This document shows positions 1 to 9,617 of a DNA stretch of 64,000 nt, piece after piece (positions within the stretch are counted from its first letter, which is position 1; each line of letters starts with the position of its first letter). Location: the NCBI GenBank assembly GCA_002722885.1, contig PBNE01000006.1, positions 395,894 to 459,893 of the forward strand, read 5' to 3'. The DNA comes from Rhodospirillaceae bacterium (GTDB lineage: Bacteria; Pseudomonadota; Alphaproteobacteria; SP197). The notes beneath the pieces were generated by a model, which saw nothing but the letters and a program-made list of their open reading frames with translations, was not told where the DNA came from and ran no database searches. Position numbers and translations under genes: made by a program.

Positions 1-330
1 GGTTGCGTCGTCGAGACCGACGGCAACGACGGTTTCACCGAGCGCGCCCGCAATCACCTGACCGTGAGTCGACAAGGAATCGATCTTTGCTGCGATCAGA
101 CCTTCACGATAGTTGTCGAGATAGAGCAGACCGGCCAGGAACAAGGCGAGCGGCACGAGGTTGATGGCAAGAAGCTTGCGCGTGAGAGTCTGCGTCGGAC
201 GGCGATCGAGCGCATCAGCCTCGGCATCTTCCGGCCGGCTGTCGCTGTTCGTGCGCCCGTCATCCTTTGCGGCCCCCTGAAAGCCGGTCAGACGAGGCTC
301 ACGCCTCCTTATACCGATAGCCGGCGCCAT
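1..330 (-). CDS. chvG: Sensor histidine kinase ChvG, N-terminal part (runs off the window)
   Basis: Only the first 110 codons are present. After an Arg/Asp-rich cytoplasmic start there is a membrane segment (about residues 44-62, [19 protein letters not shown]) followed by a periplasmic stretch ([19 protein letters not shown]) that closely resembles the ChvG/ExoS N-terminus. ChvG is the inner-membrane kinase that phosphorylates ChvI, controlling envelope, acid-response and central-carbon genes in alphaproteobacteria. The ATG at 330-328 lies inside the end of chvI in another frame (about 30 nt overlap), so the two genes are probably translationally coupled. The kinase domain lies outside the window. 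The start is inferred because no later ATG or GTG is in frame before the membrane segment. Confidence 0.85.
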   Translation of the reverse strand, partial: MAPAIGIRRREPRLTGFQGAAKDDGRTNSDSRPEDAEADALDRRPTQTLTRKLLAINLVPLALFLAGLLYLDNYREGLIAAKIDSLSTHGQVIAGALGETVVAVGLDDAT

Positions 331-1003
331 ATAGAGTCTCGATCTGGGCAAAGCCGTCGTCGACCGCGCGGAACTTGCGACGAATGCGTTTGATGTGGCT
401 GTCGATCGTGCGGTCATCGACATAGATGTTCTCGTCATAGGCCGCGTCGAGAAGCTGGTCGCGGCTCTTCACATGGCCCGGACGCAGGGCAAGAGACTTG
501 AGGATCAGGAACTCGGTCACGGTCAGTATTACGTTGTCCCCGTGCCAGGTGCAGCGGTGGCGCGCCGGGTCCATGGCGAGACTACCGCGGACCATCGGCG
601 GTTCATCCTCGTCGTCCTCGTCACGCATGCCGGAGGCAAGCTCCATGCGGCGCAAGACAGCCCGAATGCGTTCGGTCAGGAGGCGCAGAGAGAAGGGCTT
701 GGTGATGTAATCATCGGCTCCCATGCGCAGGCCAAGAGCCTCATCGGTCTCATCGGTCAGCGAGGTCAGAAAAATCACCGGTAAATCCTGCTCGCGGCGC
801 AGCCGTGTGAGCAGTTCCATACCGTCCATCTTGGGCATCTTGATATCCAGAACGGCCAGATCGGGGGGGGTCTCGGCAACTTCCCGCAGCGCTTCGACGC
901 TGTCGGAGAAACAACGGACCTTGTAGCCTTCCGCTTCCAGTGCCATGGAGACCGAGGTCAGGATGTTCTGGTCGTCGTCGACAAGTGCAATGGTTTGACT
1001 CAC
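299..1003 (-). CDS. chvI: Response regulator ChvI (OmpR family)
   Basis: 235 residues from a GTG start. The receiver domain (about 1-120) shows the acidic pocket VDDD near residue 8, the phosphoacceptor Asp53 in [11 protein letters not shown], Thr80/Ser81 and Lys102 (TKPF). A winged-helix DNA-binding domain follows (about 140-233, ending [10 protein letters not shown]). An acidic linker (DEDDEDE) separates them. It is the partner of ChvG. The frame stays open upstream to an ATG at 1099, but the family begins almost exactly at TIALVDDD, so I prefer GTG at 1003; no clear ribosome-binding site decides it. It diverges from the HugZ-like gene and pckA, a neighbourhood seen in other alphaproteobacteria, where ChvI affects gluconeogenesis. 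Confidence 0.9.
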   Translation of the reverse strand: MSQTIALVDDDQNILTSVSMALEAEGYKVRCFSDSVEALREVAETPPDLAVLDIKMPKMDGMELLTRLRREQDLPVIFLTSLTDETDEALGLRMGADDYITKPFSLRLLTERIRAVLRRMELASGMRDEDDEDEPPMVRGSLAMDPARHRCTWHGDNVILTVTEFLILKSLALRPGHVKSRDQLLDAAYDENIYVDDRTIDSHIKRIRRKFRAVDDGFAQIETLYGAGYRYKEA

Positions 1004-1143
1004 GGGAACATAACTCGCGCGCGAAATGGTGGTTTGTGTGGCAAGCATCAGTATAGCGCTCCTGCTGGCAGAGTTGGAAGTGGCGCAGAACGTGATCATG
1101 ATCGGCGCCCCAAGCCTATGTTGATCCAGACCAAGGCAAGACT

Positions 1144-1848
1144 ATGACGGAACCGGGACCAATTGCGGGCGCGCGCCGTTTGTTGCGGGAGCAGCGCTTC
1201 GGGACACTGGCTACGCTCACGCCGGACGGGGCGCCTTTCGCCAGCCTTGTCGGCTGTGCCACCGACAGCCGGGGCGCACCAATTCTGCTGCTGTCCGACC
1301 TTGCGGTTCACACGCGCAATGTGAAGGTGGACGGTCGGGTGTCGCTGTTGCTCGACGGCAGCTGCGATAGTGCATCCCGCCTGATGGGCGAACGGTTAAG
1401 CGTTTCCGGACGTCTCGCGCCGTGCTCTGCCGATGAGGTCCGGCGCCGGTATCTTGCTCGCCATCCTGATGCGGCAATGCTGCTTGATATGGCTGATTTC
1501 CGGTTCTATCGCCTGTCCGTCGAGCATGCGCATCAGGTGGCTGGGTTCGGAAAGATTGATCAGTTTGCCCCTGATGATCTGCTTGTGCCGACAGCGCTCG
1601 CTGATGAACTGGATGCTCTGGCGCCCAGCGCGATCGACCACATGCATGCCGATCATGCCGATGCTGTGTGTCTGATGGCAGGCGGGGACTCGGACGCGGT
1701 GATCGTTGGGATCGACGCCGACGGCATGAACTTGATCCAAGGACACCACCCTGTTCGCATCATGTTCGCGGCGCGTTTGTCATCGATTGAAGGACTTCGT
1801 GAAAGCATCACCGAAGTTGTCAGACAGATTCGCAGAAATTCTGGATGA
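1144..1848 (+). CDS. HugZ-like heme/FMN-binding split-barrel protein (PNPOx family + DUF2470)
   Basis: 234 residues. The N-terminal part (about 5-150) is a pyridoxamine-phosphate-oxidase-like split barrel (LLREQRFGTLATL, then DLAVHTRNVKVDGRVSLL). The C-terminal part (about 160-234) carries HMHADHADAV, typical of the DUF2470 domain in HugZ-type heme-utilisation proteins. Family members bind FMN or heme in the cytoplasm. I see no heme-uptake genes nearby, so a role in heme degradation is family inference only. It sits 127 nt upstream of pckA and is read the same way. Confidence 0.8.
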   Translation: MTEPGPIAGARRLLREQRFGTLATLTPDGAPFASLVGCATDSRGAPILLLSDLAVHTRNVKVDGRVSLLLDGSCDSASRLMGERLSVSGRLAPCSADEVRRRYLARHPDAAMLLDMADFRFYRLSVEHAHQVAGFGKIDQFAPDDLLVPTALADELDALAPSAIDHMHADHADAVCLMAGGDSDAVIVGIDADGMNLIQGHHPVRIMFAARLSSIEGLRESITEVVRQIRRNSG

Positions 1849-1974
1849 ATCCCGGGTTGAGCCTGATTCCGGCCTTGCCTTGCCGTGATCCATCGGCTTT
1901 GAATCGTCCAATTCCGCGGCGGGTCGGAGCAAATCCGCCCGCACAACTAATGCGACCGGGAGGTCGAAGCAGAC

Positions 1975-3585
1975 ATGGCAATCCATGGACCAGTTCACAG
2001 CACTGTGGGACTGGAAACGCACGGGTTTTCCAATCTGGGTGACGAGCACTGGAATCTCGGCACACCGGCTCTTTACGAACATGCGATCCTGAACGGAGAG
2101 GGCGATCTCGCGGCAGACGGCCCGTTGGTGGTGCTCACGGGGCATCACACAGGCCGCTCAGCGAACGACAAGTTCATTGTCCGCGACCGCGTGACCGAAG
2201 ACACGGTGAACTGGGGCAAGGTCAATGTGACCATGGACCCCGGACATTTTCAGACGCTGAAACGCCGCATGCTGGCCTACTACCAGGGTCGTGATGCTTA
2301 TGTGCAGGACCTGTATGGTGGCGCCGACCCCGACTTTCGCGTGAAGGTCCGCGTGGTCACCGAGCAGGCATGGCACAATCTCTTCGCCAGCCATCTGCTG
2401 ATTGTACCGCCGAAGGATGACCGGCATGATTTTGCGCCGGATTTCACCATCATTCAGGCGCCTGGATTCCTCGCTGATCCTGAGATCGATGGCAGCCGTT
2501 CGCAGACCGTGATCACCATGGACTTCACCGAACGTGTCGTCCTGATCGCCGGGACGTCCTATGCCGGCGAGATCAAAAAGTCGGTGTTCTCGATCCTAAA
2601 TTTCCTACTACCGCCGCGTGACGTCCTTCCGATGCATTGTTCGGTGAATGTCGGTGAAGCCGGTGACTCGGCCGTGTTCTTCGGCCTGTCTGGAACCGGC
2701 AAGACCACGCTTTCGGCCGACCCCCATCGTATGCTGATTGGTGATGACGAGCATGGCTGGAGCGAAAACGGTCTCTTCAACTTTGAAGGGGGTTGTTACG
2801 CTAAGGTCATCCGTCTGTCGGCTGAAGCTGAGCCGGAAATCTATGCCACGACACAACGGTTTGGCACCGTGCTCGAAAATGTCGTGATGGACCCCGATAC
2901 GGGGCGTCTCAACCTCGACGACAACCGCTACACCGAGAACACACGCGCGGCCTATCCTCTCGACTTCATTCCGAATGCGTCGCCGACAGGACATGCCGGA
3001 CATCCGGGCAACGTCGTCATGCTGACGGCCGATGCCTTTGGCGTTCTGCCACCAATCTCCAAGCTCAACGCCGAGCAGGCGATGTATCACTTCCTTTCCG
3101 GCTATACGGCCAAGGTTGCGGGCACGGAGAAGGGCCTGGGCAACGAGCCACAGGCGACCTTCTCGACCTGTTTCGGCGCGCCGTTCATGCCACGTCATCC
3201 TTCGGTCTATGCCCAGATGTTGGCAGACAAGATCAACAAGCACGGCTCTGATTGCTGGCTGGTGAACACCGGCTGGTCGGGCGGCACCTATGGCGTAGGC
3301 GAGCGGATGTCGATCCGTCACACTCGTGCGCTGTTGAACGCTGCGCTTGATGGGAGCCTCGCGAAATCGAGCTTCCGGCAGGACGACAACTTCGGTGTCC
3401 TGGTTCCGGAATCCTGCCCGGATGTGCCCGACGATGTGCTTAATCCGCGCTCGACCTGGTCGGACAAGGGTGCCTATGACGATCAGGCCCGCGATCTGTG
3501 CGGCCGGTTCCACAAGAATTTCGAGATCTTCAATGATTACGTTGAGCAGCCGGTACGCGAAGCGGGGCCCCGTCAGGCGGCCTGA
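1975..3585 (+). CDS. pckA: Phosphoenolpyruvate carboxykinase (ATP)
   Basis: 536 residues, the usual length of ATP-dependent PEPCK. The enzyme converts oxaloacetate plus ATP to phosphoenolpyruvate and CO2, the committed step of gluconeogenesis from C4 acids. The nucleotide-binding P-loop is GLSGTGKTT (237-245), followed by the metal/nucleotide segment LIGDDEHGW and the family signatures TGRSANDKF and NTGWSGG. An SD-like GGAGG lies 11 nt before the ATG. A strong hairpin follows the stop. Nearness to chvI fits known ChvI control of pckA in related bacteria; I could not identify a ChvI box. Confidence 0.97.
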   Translation: MAIHGPVHSTVGLETHGFSNLGDEHWNLGTPALYEHAILNGEGDLAADGPLVVLTGHHTGRSANDKFIVRDRVTEDTVNWGKVNVTMDPGHFQTLKRRMLAYYQGRDAYVQDLYGGADPDFRVKVRVVTEQAWHNLFASHLLIVPPKDDRHDFAPDFTIIQAPGFLADPEIDGSRSQTVITMDFTERVVLIAGTSYAGEIKKSVFSILNFLLPPRDVLPMHCSVNVGEAGDSAVFFGLSGTGKTTLSADPHRMLIGDDEHGWSENGLFNFEGGCYAKVIRLSAEAEPEIYATTQRFGTVLENVVMDPDTGRLNLDDNRYTENTRAAYPLDFIPNASPTGHAGHPGNVVMLTADAFGVLPPISKLNAEQAMYHFLSGYTAKVAGTEKGLGNEPQATFSTCFGAPFMPRHPSVYAQMLADKINKHGSDCWLVNTGWSGGTYGVGERMSIRHTRALLNAALDGSLAKSSFRQDDNFGVLVPESCPDVPDDVLNPRSTWSDKGAYDDQARDLCGRFHKNFEIFNDYVEQPVREAGPRQAA

Positions 3586-3611
3586 CGCTTCGATCCTCAA
3601 CGAATTGCGAT

Positions 3612-3653
3612 AAGGTCTCCGCTGTTCTTTGAACCCACGGCGGAGACCTTTTC
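3612..3653 (+). terminator. Hairpin after pckA that also covers the ribosome-binding site of the next gene
   Basis: An 11-bp perfect stem (AAGGTCTCCGC at 3612-3622 with GCGGAGACCTT at 3640-3650) closes a 17-nt loop and is followed by TTTC if the terminal Ts of the stem are counted. The 3' arm holds GGAG, eight bases before the ATG at 3654, so the folded hairpin would both end pckA transcripts and mask the downstream start. Confidence 0.75.
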
Positions 3654-4472
3654 ATGTCCAACGATTGCGTGCTTCTCGAACGGCAGGGACCTGTCAGCTA
3701 TGTCACGCTGAACCGGCCCGACAAGCTCAACGCCATCAACGACGCTCTGCGCGTGGCCTTTGTCGAAACGATGGACAAGGCTGACGCTGACCCTGAAAGC
3801 CGTGTCGTGGTGGTGCGCGGTGCGGGCAGGGCATTCTGCCCCGGCTATGACATCAGCGGAGAAGACGGCGGGGACGATAGCTGGAAGAGCGACCCCTATG
3901 TCTGGCGCGAGTATCTTCATCGTTGTCTGACCTTCGAGATGAAGCCACTTGAGATTGCCAAGCCGGTGATCGCCTCGGTCAAGGGCTATGCCGTCGGCGG
4001 TGGCTGCGAACTTGCGATGTTCTGTGACCTCACGATCTGCGGCGAAAGCGCGAAGTTCGGCGAGCCTGAGATTCGGTTCTCCGATGCCGGTCCAGCCATG
4101 ATCATGCCCTTCGTGGTTGGTCACAAACGTGCCCGCGAGATGCTCTACTTTGGCGATCTGATCGACGCGCAAACGGCGCTGGAGTGCGGCATGGTGAACC
4201 GTGTCGTTCCTGACGACAATCTTGAAGAGGCGACAGCGAAGTATGCCGAGCGTCTGGCCCTGATCGACCCCGAGGCGTTGACGGGAACCAAACTGGCACT
4301 ACGCCGCGGTCTTGAAGCCGGCGGCTTCGTCACGGCCTTGCGCAATGGTGTGGATGTCCTAGCACCGATGTATGCGGCGACAACCGAAAGCGGTACGGCG
4401 TTTGAGGAGATCACAAAAAAGGATGGTCTGGGTGCAGCGCTGAAATGGCGCCACGGTCAATTCAAGGAGTAA
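3654..4472 (+). CDS. Enoyl-CoA hydratase/isomerase (crotonase) family protein
   Basis: 272 residues with the crotonase fold. The oxyanion-hole segments are AFCPGYD (60-66) and GYAVGGGCEL (111-120). Both catalytic glutamates of true hydratases are present: Glu139 in FGEPEI and Glu162 in AREMLYFG. It therefore most likely hydrates a 2-enoyl-CoA, although the family also includes isomerases, hydrolases and decarboxylases and the substrate cannot be read from sequence. The gene stands alone between the pckA terminator and its own terminator. Its Shine-Dalgarno sequence is part of the upstream hairpin stem. Confidence 0.85.
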   Translation: MSNDCVLLERQGPVSYVTLNRPDKLNAINDALRVAFVETMDKADADPESRVVVVRGAGRAFCPGYDISGEDGGDDSWKSDPYVWREYLHRCLTFEMKPLEIAKPVIASVKGYAVGGGCELAMFCDLTICGESAKFGEPEIRFSDAGPAMIMPFVVGHKRAREMLYFGDLIDAQTALECGMVNRVVPDDNLEEATAKYAERLALIDPEALTGTKLALRRGLEAGGFVTALRNGVDVLAPMYAATTESGTAFEEITKKDGLGAALKWRHGQFKE

Positions 4473-4486
4473 CACCCATTCAAAGA

Positions 4487-4516
4487 AAAAGCCGGTCCCC
4501 AAAGGAACCGGCTTTT
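4487..4516. terminator. Bidirectional terminator between the crotonase gene and cspA
   Basis: A 10-bp perfect stem AAAAGCCGGT / ACCGGCTTTT with a CCCCAAAGGA loop. A-tract and T-tract are part of the stem, so it can serve both convergent genes. Confidence 0.85.
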
Positions 4517-4559
4517 CTCAACACTCCGTCCCCATGCAGGGGGCGAAGCTGGTCTTGGA

Positions 4560-4766
4560 TCAGGCCAGCGAGATGTTGTCGGCGGCACTGCGGCCATCAC
4601 GGCCCGGGACGACCTCGAAGTTGACCTTCTGGCCTTCCTGCAGAGCGCCGAGCCCTGCGCGCTCAACGGCGCTGATGTGAACGAACACGTCCTTGCCGCC
4701 CTGATCCGGGGCGATAAAGCCGTAGCCTTTGGTGGCATTGAACCACTTGATGGTACCCGTCTGCAT
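4560..4766 (-). CDS. cspA: Cold-shock domain protein
   Basis: 68 residues, one complete cold-shock domain with RNP1-like KGYGFI and RNP2-like DVFVHI motifs. These small OB-fold proteins bind single-stranded RNA and DNA and loosen RNA structure. The ATG at 4766 is chosen because the family starts with a short leader before GTIKWFN; it has GGAG about 10 nt upstream. The 218-bp leader region up to polA (4767-4984) may hold a structured 5' UTR, but I could not define one. Confidence 0.95.
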   Translation of the reverse strand: MQTGTIKWFNATKGYGFIAPDQGGKDVFVHISAVERAGLGALQEGQKVNFEVVPGRDGRSAADNISLA

Positions 4767-4984
4767 GGGAACTCGCGTCTCCTTGGTCCATGACGGAAAA
4801 CCCGTCACGGGTCGTTGCTAGAAATCGGAAGGTTGGGAAAGGGCTGCCAGATTCAAACCGGCCAAGTGCGCATGGTGCTCACAGCTGCGTAAAAGCGACA
4901 GACCAAACCGTCCGTCCGACCAGGAGAATGTGGGACGGAAACGTCCATAAATCCAGAGAAATCGGGAGCTGTGTTTGGGCTCCA

Positions 4985-7720
4985 CTAGTGCGCCTCGTTC
5001 CAGTTGTGGCCGGCACCGGTCTCCACCGTCAGCGGGACCGAGAGGGTGGCTGCCCCCTCCATAACCTCCTTGACGCAGGCCGCTGTGGCATCGGCCTTGT
5101 CTTCGGGGACTTCGAACAGCAGTTCGTCGTGAACCTGCAGCAACATCAGGCTGTCCTCGAGCCCGGCTTCTTTCAAAACGCCGGGAACCCTGATCATCGC
5201 ACGCTTGATTATGTCGGCGGCTGAGCCTTGGAGCGGGGCGTTGATGGCGGCACGTTCGTAGAATCCGCGCGTCGATGGGTTGCGGTCGTTGATCCCGGTG
5301 ACATGGCACTTGCGGCCGAAAAGGGTCTCGACGTAGCCGACCTCTTTGGCCGTTTTTTTGGTCCGATCCATGTAGTCGCGGATGCCGGGATAGCGCTCGA
5401 AATAGGCTTCGATGTAGTCACGGGCCTCATCGCGCCCGATCGAAAGCTGATTGGCGAGGCCGAAGGCACTGATGCCATAGATGATGCCGAAGTTGATCGC
5501 CTTGGCCTTGCGTCTGGTCTCTGCATCCATGTCGTCGAGCGGAACTGAAAACACCTGGCTTGCGGTCATGGCGTGAATGTCGAGACCGTCGTGGAACGCC
5601 TGCTTGAGTGTGTCGATACCCGCGACGTGCGCCAGAAGGCGAAGTTCGATCTGGGAGTAGTCGGCAGAGAGCAGAACATTGCCCTTCTCCGCGACGAAGG
5701 CGTCACGGATGCGCCGGCCTTCGGCTGTCCTTATCGGGATGTTCTGGAGATTGGGATCTGACGACGCGAGCCGGCCCGTCGATGCCGCCGCCATGGCGAA
5801 CGAGGTGTGGACGCGTCCGGTTTCCGGATTGATCTGTTCAATCAAAGTGTCGGTGTAGGTGCTCTTGAGCTTGGCGAGCTGACGCCAGTCCAGAACCTTG
5901 CGCGGCAGCGCGTGACCCTGGGCCGCCAATCCTTCCAGGACGTCGGCACCCGTCCCATAGGATCCAGACTTGCCCTTCTTGCCGCCTTCGATTCCCATCT
6001 CGTCGAACAGCACCTCTCCGAGTTGCTTGGGTGAGCCAATGGTGAAGGGATGCCCGGCGAGGGAGTGAATCTCCTTCTCCAGAGCCTGAATCCGGTGGCC
6101 GAACTCACCCGACATACGCTCGAGCTCGATCCGGTCGACCTTGACGCCGTTCTGCTCCATCTCGGCAATCACAGGAATGAGTGGGCGTTCGACCGTCTCG
6201 TAGATTGTCGTGACGCGCTCTGGAGACAGGCGGGGCTTCAGCTCGCGCCAAAGACGCAAGGTGATATCGGCATCCTCAGCGGCATAGTCACGGGCCCGGC
6301 CGAGCGTCACATAATCAAAGGTCACCAGTGATTTTCCGGAACCTGCGACCTCTTTGTACGGGATGGTGCTGTGCCCCAGGTAAAGCTGCGCCAGCGTGTC
6401 CATCTTCTGGTCGTGCTTGCCGCCTTCCAGGCAGTGGGACAACAGCATGGTGTCGTCGACAGGACTCACCGGCACACCCACACGAGACAGGATCACGCTG
6501 TCATACTTGATGTTGTGGCCTACTTTCAGCACGGCGGGATCGGCCAGTAGAGGTCGCAGCGCCGCAAGGGCCTGATCCATCGCAATCTGCTTGGGCGTTT
6601 CTGAGAAGGCGTCGCTGGCCTTGTGCGCTAGTGGGATGTAGCAGCCGTTGCCTGGGTGGGTCGACAACGAGACACCGACCAGTTCGGCCGTCATCTCGTC
6701 GACGCTGGTGGTTTCAGTGTCGACGGCGACCACGCCGACACGGGCTGCATCGGCAATCCACCGCTCGAGATCCGCCAGCTCCTGTACGAGCTCGTAACCG
6801 GCTTGTTCGACCTCAGCGGCTGGTGCATCCGCGGGCCCGTCCACCGATCGCTGTCCAAGCCAGGCTTCGGCACGAGCAGTGACGGTGCGGAAATCCTGAG
6901 ACTGCAGGAAACCCAGCAACGAATCGGCTTCCGGTTCGCGCCGCACCAAGGTTTCGAGTCCCTCTTCCAGCGGAACGTGCTGTTCAAGGGTCACCAGCTT
7001 CTTGGAGATGCGGGCGTCTTCGGCATGGTTGATGAGGTTCTCGCGGCGCTTGGGCTGTTTAATCTCCTCGGCGCGTTCCAACAACGTTTCGAGGTCGCCG
7101 TACTCGTTGATCAGTTGTGCCGCTGTTTTGACGCCGATTCCGGGTACGCCGGGGACGTTGTCGACGGAATCGCCCGCCAGGGCCTGCACCTCGATCACCT
7201 TGTCGGGTGTCACACCGAACTTGTCGAAGACCTCGCCCTCGCGAATCTCCTTGGTTTTCAGGCCGTCCAGCATCATCACCTTTTCACCGATGAGCTGCAT
7301 CAGGTCCTTGTCGGACGACACGATGGTGACCTCGGCTCCTGCTTCGGTCGCCATGCGTGTGTAGGTCGCGATGATGTCGTCGGCCTCGTAACCTTCCATT
7401 TCAATGACGGGCAGGTTGAACGCCAGCGCTGCCTCGCGGATTAGCGGGAACTGCGGCACCAGTTCTTCGGGCGGCGGCGGCCGGTGTGCCTTGTACTGAT
7501 CAAAAAGATCGTTGCGGAAGGTCTTCGAGCTGTAGTCGAACACGCAGGCGATGTGATCCGCGTCGGTGCCGTCCAGCAGCTTGATGATCATGTTGCAGAA
7601 GCCCATCACCGCGTTGACCGGCGTTCCGTCGGCACGCGTCATCGGTGGCAGGGCATGGAAGGCCCGGAAGATGAATCCGGAGCCGTCGATCAGATAGACA
7701 TGTTTGGGTGCATCGGCCAT
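4985..7720 (-). CDS. polA: DNA polymerase I
   Basis: 911 residues in the standard three-part layout: 5' nuclease (about 1-295, with DADHIACVFD and the helix-hairpin-helix GVPGIGVKTA), 3'-5' exonuclease (about 315-500) and polymerase (about 520-911). The exonuclease metal motif DTET is intact (Asp334, Glu336), so proofreading should work. Polymerase motif A is DYSQIELRLL (Asp687), motif B RRKAKAINFGIIYG, and motif C VHDE (His864-Asp865). It fills gaps in lagging-strand synthesis and excision repair. The gene is monocistronic here, with cspA downstream on the same strand. Confidence 0.98.
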   Translation of the reverse strand: MADAPKHVYLIDGSGFIFRAFHALPPMTRADGTPVNAVMGFCNMIIKLLDGTDADHIACVFDYSSKTFRNDLFDQYKAHRPPPPEELVPQFPLIREAALAFNLPVIEMEGYEADDIIATYTRMATEAGAEVTIVSSDKDLMQLIGEKVMMLDGLKTKEIREGEVFDKFGVTPDKVIEVQALAGDSVDNVPGVPGIGVKTAAQLINEYGDLETLLERAEEIKQPKRRENLINHAEDARISKKLVTLEQHVPLEEGLETLVRREPEADSLLGFLQSQDFRTVTARAEAWLGQRSVDGPADAPAAEVEQAGYELVQELADLERWIADAARVGVVAVDTETTSVDEMTAELVGVSLSTHPGNGCYIPLAHKASDAFSETPKQIAMDQALAALRPLLADPAVLKVGHNIKYDSVILSRVGVPVSPVDDTMLLSHCLEGGKHDQKMDTLAQLYLGHSTIPYKEVAGSGKSLVTFDYVTLGRARDYAAEDADITLRLWRELKPRLSPERVTTIYETVERPLIPVIAEMEQNGVKVDRIELERMSGEFGHRIQALEKEIHSLAGHPFTIGSPKQLGEVLFDEMGIEGGKKGKSGSYGTGADVLEGLAAQGHALPRKVLDWRQLAKLKSTYTDTLIEQINPETGRVHTSFAMAAASTGRLASSDPNLQNIPIRTAEGRRIRDAFVAEKGNVLLSADYSQIELRLLAHVAGIDTLKQAFHDGLDIHAMTASQVFSVPLDDMDAETRRKAKAINFGIIYGISAFGLANQLSIGRDEARDYIEAYFERYPGIRDYMDRTKKTAKEVGYVETLFGRKCHVTGINDRNPSTRGFYERAAINAPLQGSAADIIKRAMIRVPGVLKEAGLEDSLMLLQVHDELLFEVPEDKADATAACVKEVMEGAATLSVPLTVETGAGHNWNEAH

Positions 7721-7775
7721 GGCCGCAGCTTAGAACGATTGCTGCAGGCGCTGCACCGATTCAAAGCCGCGAATT

Positions 7776-7973
7776 TCAGGCAGCCGACGAGTTTTCCGCA
7801 GGTGTGTCTTTGAATCCGGTCCAGACGAAGCGCCGGTCGCAATAGCCGCAGTCGACGGCGCCGTGGGCATGCAGGTCGTAATAGACGCGCGGATGACCCA
7901 GTGCACCGCCATCACCGTCGCAATGGACCTTGGGGCTGTCGGTTTCGATGACCTCGGGCGGATCGATGGGCAT
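7776..7973 (-). CDS. Small CHCC-type zinc-finger protein
   Basis: 65 residues. It has the zf-CHCC pattern: Cys18 (VHCDGDGG), His27 (LGHPRVYY), Cys42 and Cys45 (DCGYC), followed by RRFVW. This domain is found in the mitochondrial complex I subunit NDUFS6 and in small alphaproteobacterial proteins. The ATG at 7973 has AGGAG seven bases upstream. Longer readings in the same frame have no domain support. It diverges from the ABC ATPase gene. Confidence 0.88.
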   Translation of the reverse strand: MPIDPPEVIETDSPKVHCDGDGGALGHPRVYYDLHAHGAVDCGYCDRRFVWTGFKDTPAENSSAA

Positions 7974-8072
7974 GGCATGACTCCTGTTAGCGCGATCATA
8001 CGAATCGGCGCACCGCATGCAATCTTCCCTTGGCTCTCTTTTGCCACTGCCTCGGTCGTGTATAACCGGCCC

Positions 8073-9026
8073 ATGACACCAGACCTCGCCATCGACATCC
8101 GCGCTCTCAGAAAAACCTATGGCAAGGGCGCCAGCGCCAAGGAGGCGCTCAAGGGCATCGATCTTGATGTTCGGCGTGGAGCGTTTTTCGGCCTGCTCGG
8201 GCCGAATGGCGCGGGAAAGTCGACCCTCATCAACATTCTGGCGGGCCTGGTGATCAAGTCCGGCGGTAGTGCCGCAATCTGGGACTGGGATACCGACAGC
8301 CATTCGCGCGAAGCCAAGCGCGCCATTGGTGTGGTGCCCCAGGAACTCAACATCGATCCCTTCTTTTCACCGCGGGAAGCGCTGGAACTCCAGGCCGGGC
8401 TCTACGGTGTACGCAAACGCGACCGGCGCACGGACGAAATCCTCGAAGCGGTGGGTCTCACTGACAAGGCGGACGCTTATACGCGCAGTCTCTCGGGAGG
8501 TATGCGGCGGCGGCTTCTGGTCGCCAAGGCGATGGTTCACAATCCGCCGGTGATTGTCCTCGACGAACCCACAGCCGGTGTTGATGTTGAGCTGCGTCGT
8601 AGTTTCTGGAGTTATATCCGTCGGCTCAACGACGAAGGCGTGACGATCCTGCTGACGACGCATTACCTGGAAGAGGCCGAACGTTTCTGCGACGAGATCG
8701 CCATCATCAATCACGGGGAGGTCGTCGCACGTGACACGACCGAAGGGCTCAAGAAACGGCTCGACCACAAGACATTGACGCTGCGTACCGACACACACCT
8801 GACCGAAGTCCCCGAGGCTTTGGTCGGACTGGATTGCTGGGTCACGGTCGGCGGGCGTCTTCAAATCCGCTACAGGGCCAGCGAAGCACAGCTTGAAGAT
8901 GTTCTCGCACGGGTCCGCCTGGCCGGCCTCACAATTGCCGACCTCTCGACGACCGAGGGTGATCTGGAGGACGTTTTTGTTGCCCTGACCAGCGAAAGCG
9001 GCAGCGAAGCTATGGCAGCGCAATGA
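8073..9026 (+). CDS. ABC-2-type exporter ATPase subunit, without an adjacent permease
   Basis: 317 residues. The ATPase core has Walker A GPNGAGKST (43-51), signature LSGGM (140-144), Walker B with Asp164-Glu165 (VLDEPTAGVD) and the H-loop TTHYLEEAE. It belongs to the YadG/NodI/CcmA-like group whose partners are ABC-2 permeases. About 75 C-terminal residues form the usual accessory domain. I choose the ATG at 8073 because the family starts just before RALRKTYG; the frame is open further upstream. The next gene overlaps its stop (ATGA) but is a broken ogt, so no permease is encoded nearby. It could serve the peptide locus that follows, but nothing in the sequence proves this. Confidence 0.9.
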   Translation: MTPDLAIDIRALRKTYGKGASAKEALKGIDLDVRRGAFFGLLGPNGAGKSTLINILAGLVIKSGGSAAIWDWDTDSHSREAKRAIGVVPQELNIDPFFSPREALELQAGLYGVRKRDRRTDEILEAVGLTDKADAYTRSLSGGMRRRLLVAKAMVHNPPVIVLDEPTAGVDVELRRSFWSYIRRLNDEGVTILLTTHYLEEAERFCDEIAIINHGEVVARDTTEGLKKRLDHKTLTLRTDTHLTEVPEALVGLDCWVTVGGRLQIRYRASEAQLEDVLARVRLAGLTIADLSTTEGDLEDVFVALTSESGSEAMAAQ

Positions 9027-9517
9027 CGGTTCGCTTCACAACCAGACTGGATTACCTGATCGGAACCATGGTGATGGTGATTGCCGATGGTGCGCTGGAA
9101 TTTCTGGAGTTCGAAGACGACCGGCAACGCCATCAATGGTTCACGGCACTACCCCGAAGGCCTGCCGCCAGTGCGAAGGGACGAAACCGGTATCTCGGAA
9201 GGGCTCGCGGCCTATTTTCGCGGCGACTTGCGTGCGCTTGACGCGCTGCCGGCCAGGCCGCGCGGGACAGAGTTTCAGCAAACGGTCTGGTCCGAACTGC
9301 GCCGGATACCTGCGGAGAGACCACGACCTACCGCGCACTCGCTCAGAGCGTCGGTCGGCCCAAGGCCATACGTGCGGCCGAATCTGCCAACGGTAGCAAC
9401 CCAGTTTCGGTGGTCATCCCGTGTCATCGGGTCATCGAATCCGGTGGGTCTTTGACCAGTTATGGCGGGCGAATTGAACGAAAACAGTGGTTGTTGAATC
9501 ACGAAGGCGCCCGTTGA
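9023..9517 (+). pseudogene. ogt: Frameshifted methylated-DNA-protein-cysteine methyltransferase (ogt-like)
   Basis: Three segments in two frames together give one complete Ogt/MGMT-like protein. Frame 1 from ATG 9023 encodes TTRLDYLIGTMVMVIADGA (to about 9145). The middle is in another frame and includes YPEGLPPVRRDE and GTEFQQTVWSELRRIPAG (to about 9310). The end returns to the first frame with ETTTYRALAQSVGRPKAIRA and the active-site motif VIPCHRVIE. Read straight through, frame 1 stops at 9241. The two net shifts compensate, but the segment between them would be scrambled. The PCHRV cysteine motif survives. Either the gene is decaying or the assembly has two indel errors. It overlaps the ABC ATPase stop by ATGA. 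Confidence 0.8.
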
Positions 9518-9617
9518 TCTGGCAACGGAAATGTCAAATTAGTCACTTCCCTCCATGCCGCGCATTTGGTTTATCTGGGCTCAGTTTAGGGCTGGGGGCC
9601 CGATTTACTGGGGGAAA

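Noticed and set aside
299..1099. A 266-residue ChvI from ATG 1099
   Set aside because: The extra 31 residues do not resemble any ChvI; the family starts next to GTG 1003.
6656..7444. 262-residue plus-strand frame opposite polA
   Set aside because: Shadow of polA codon use; no motif, no ribosome-binding site.
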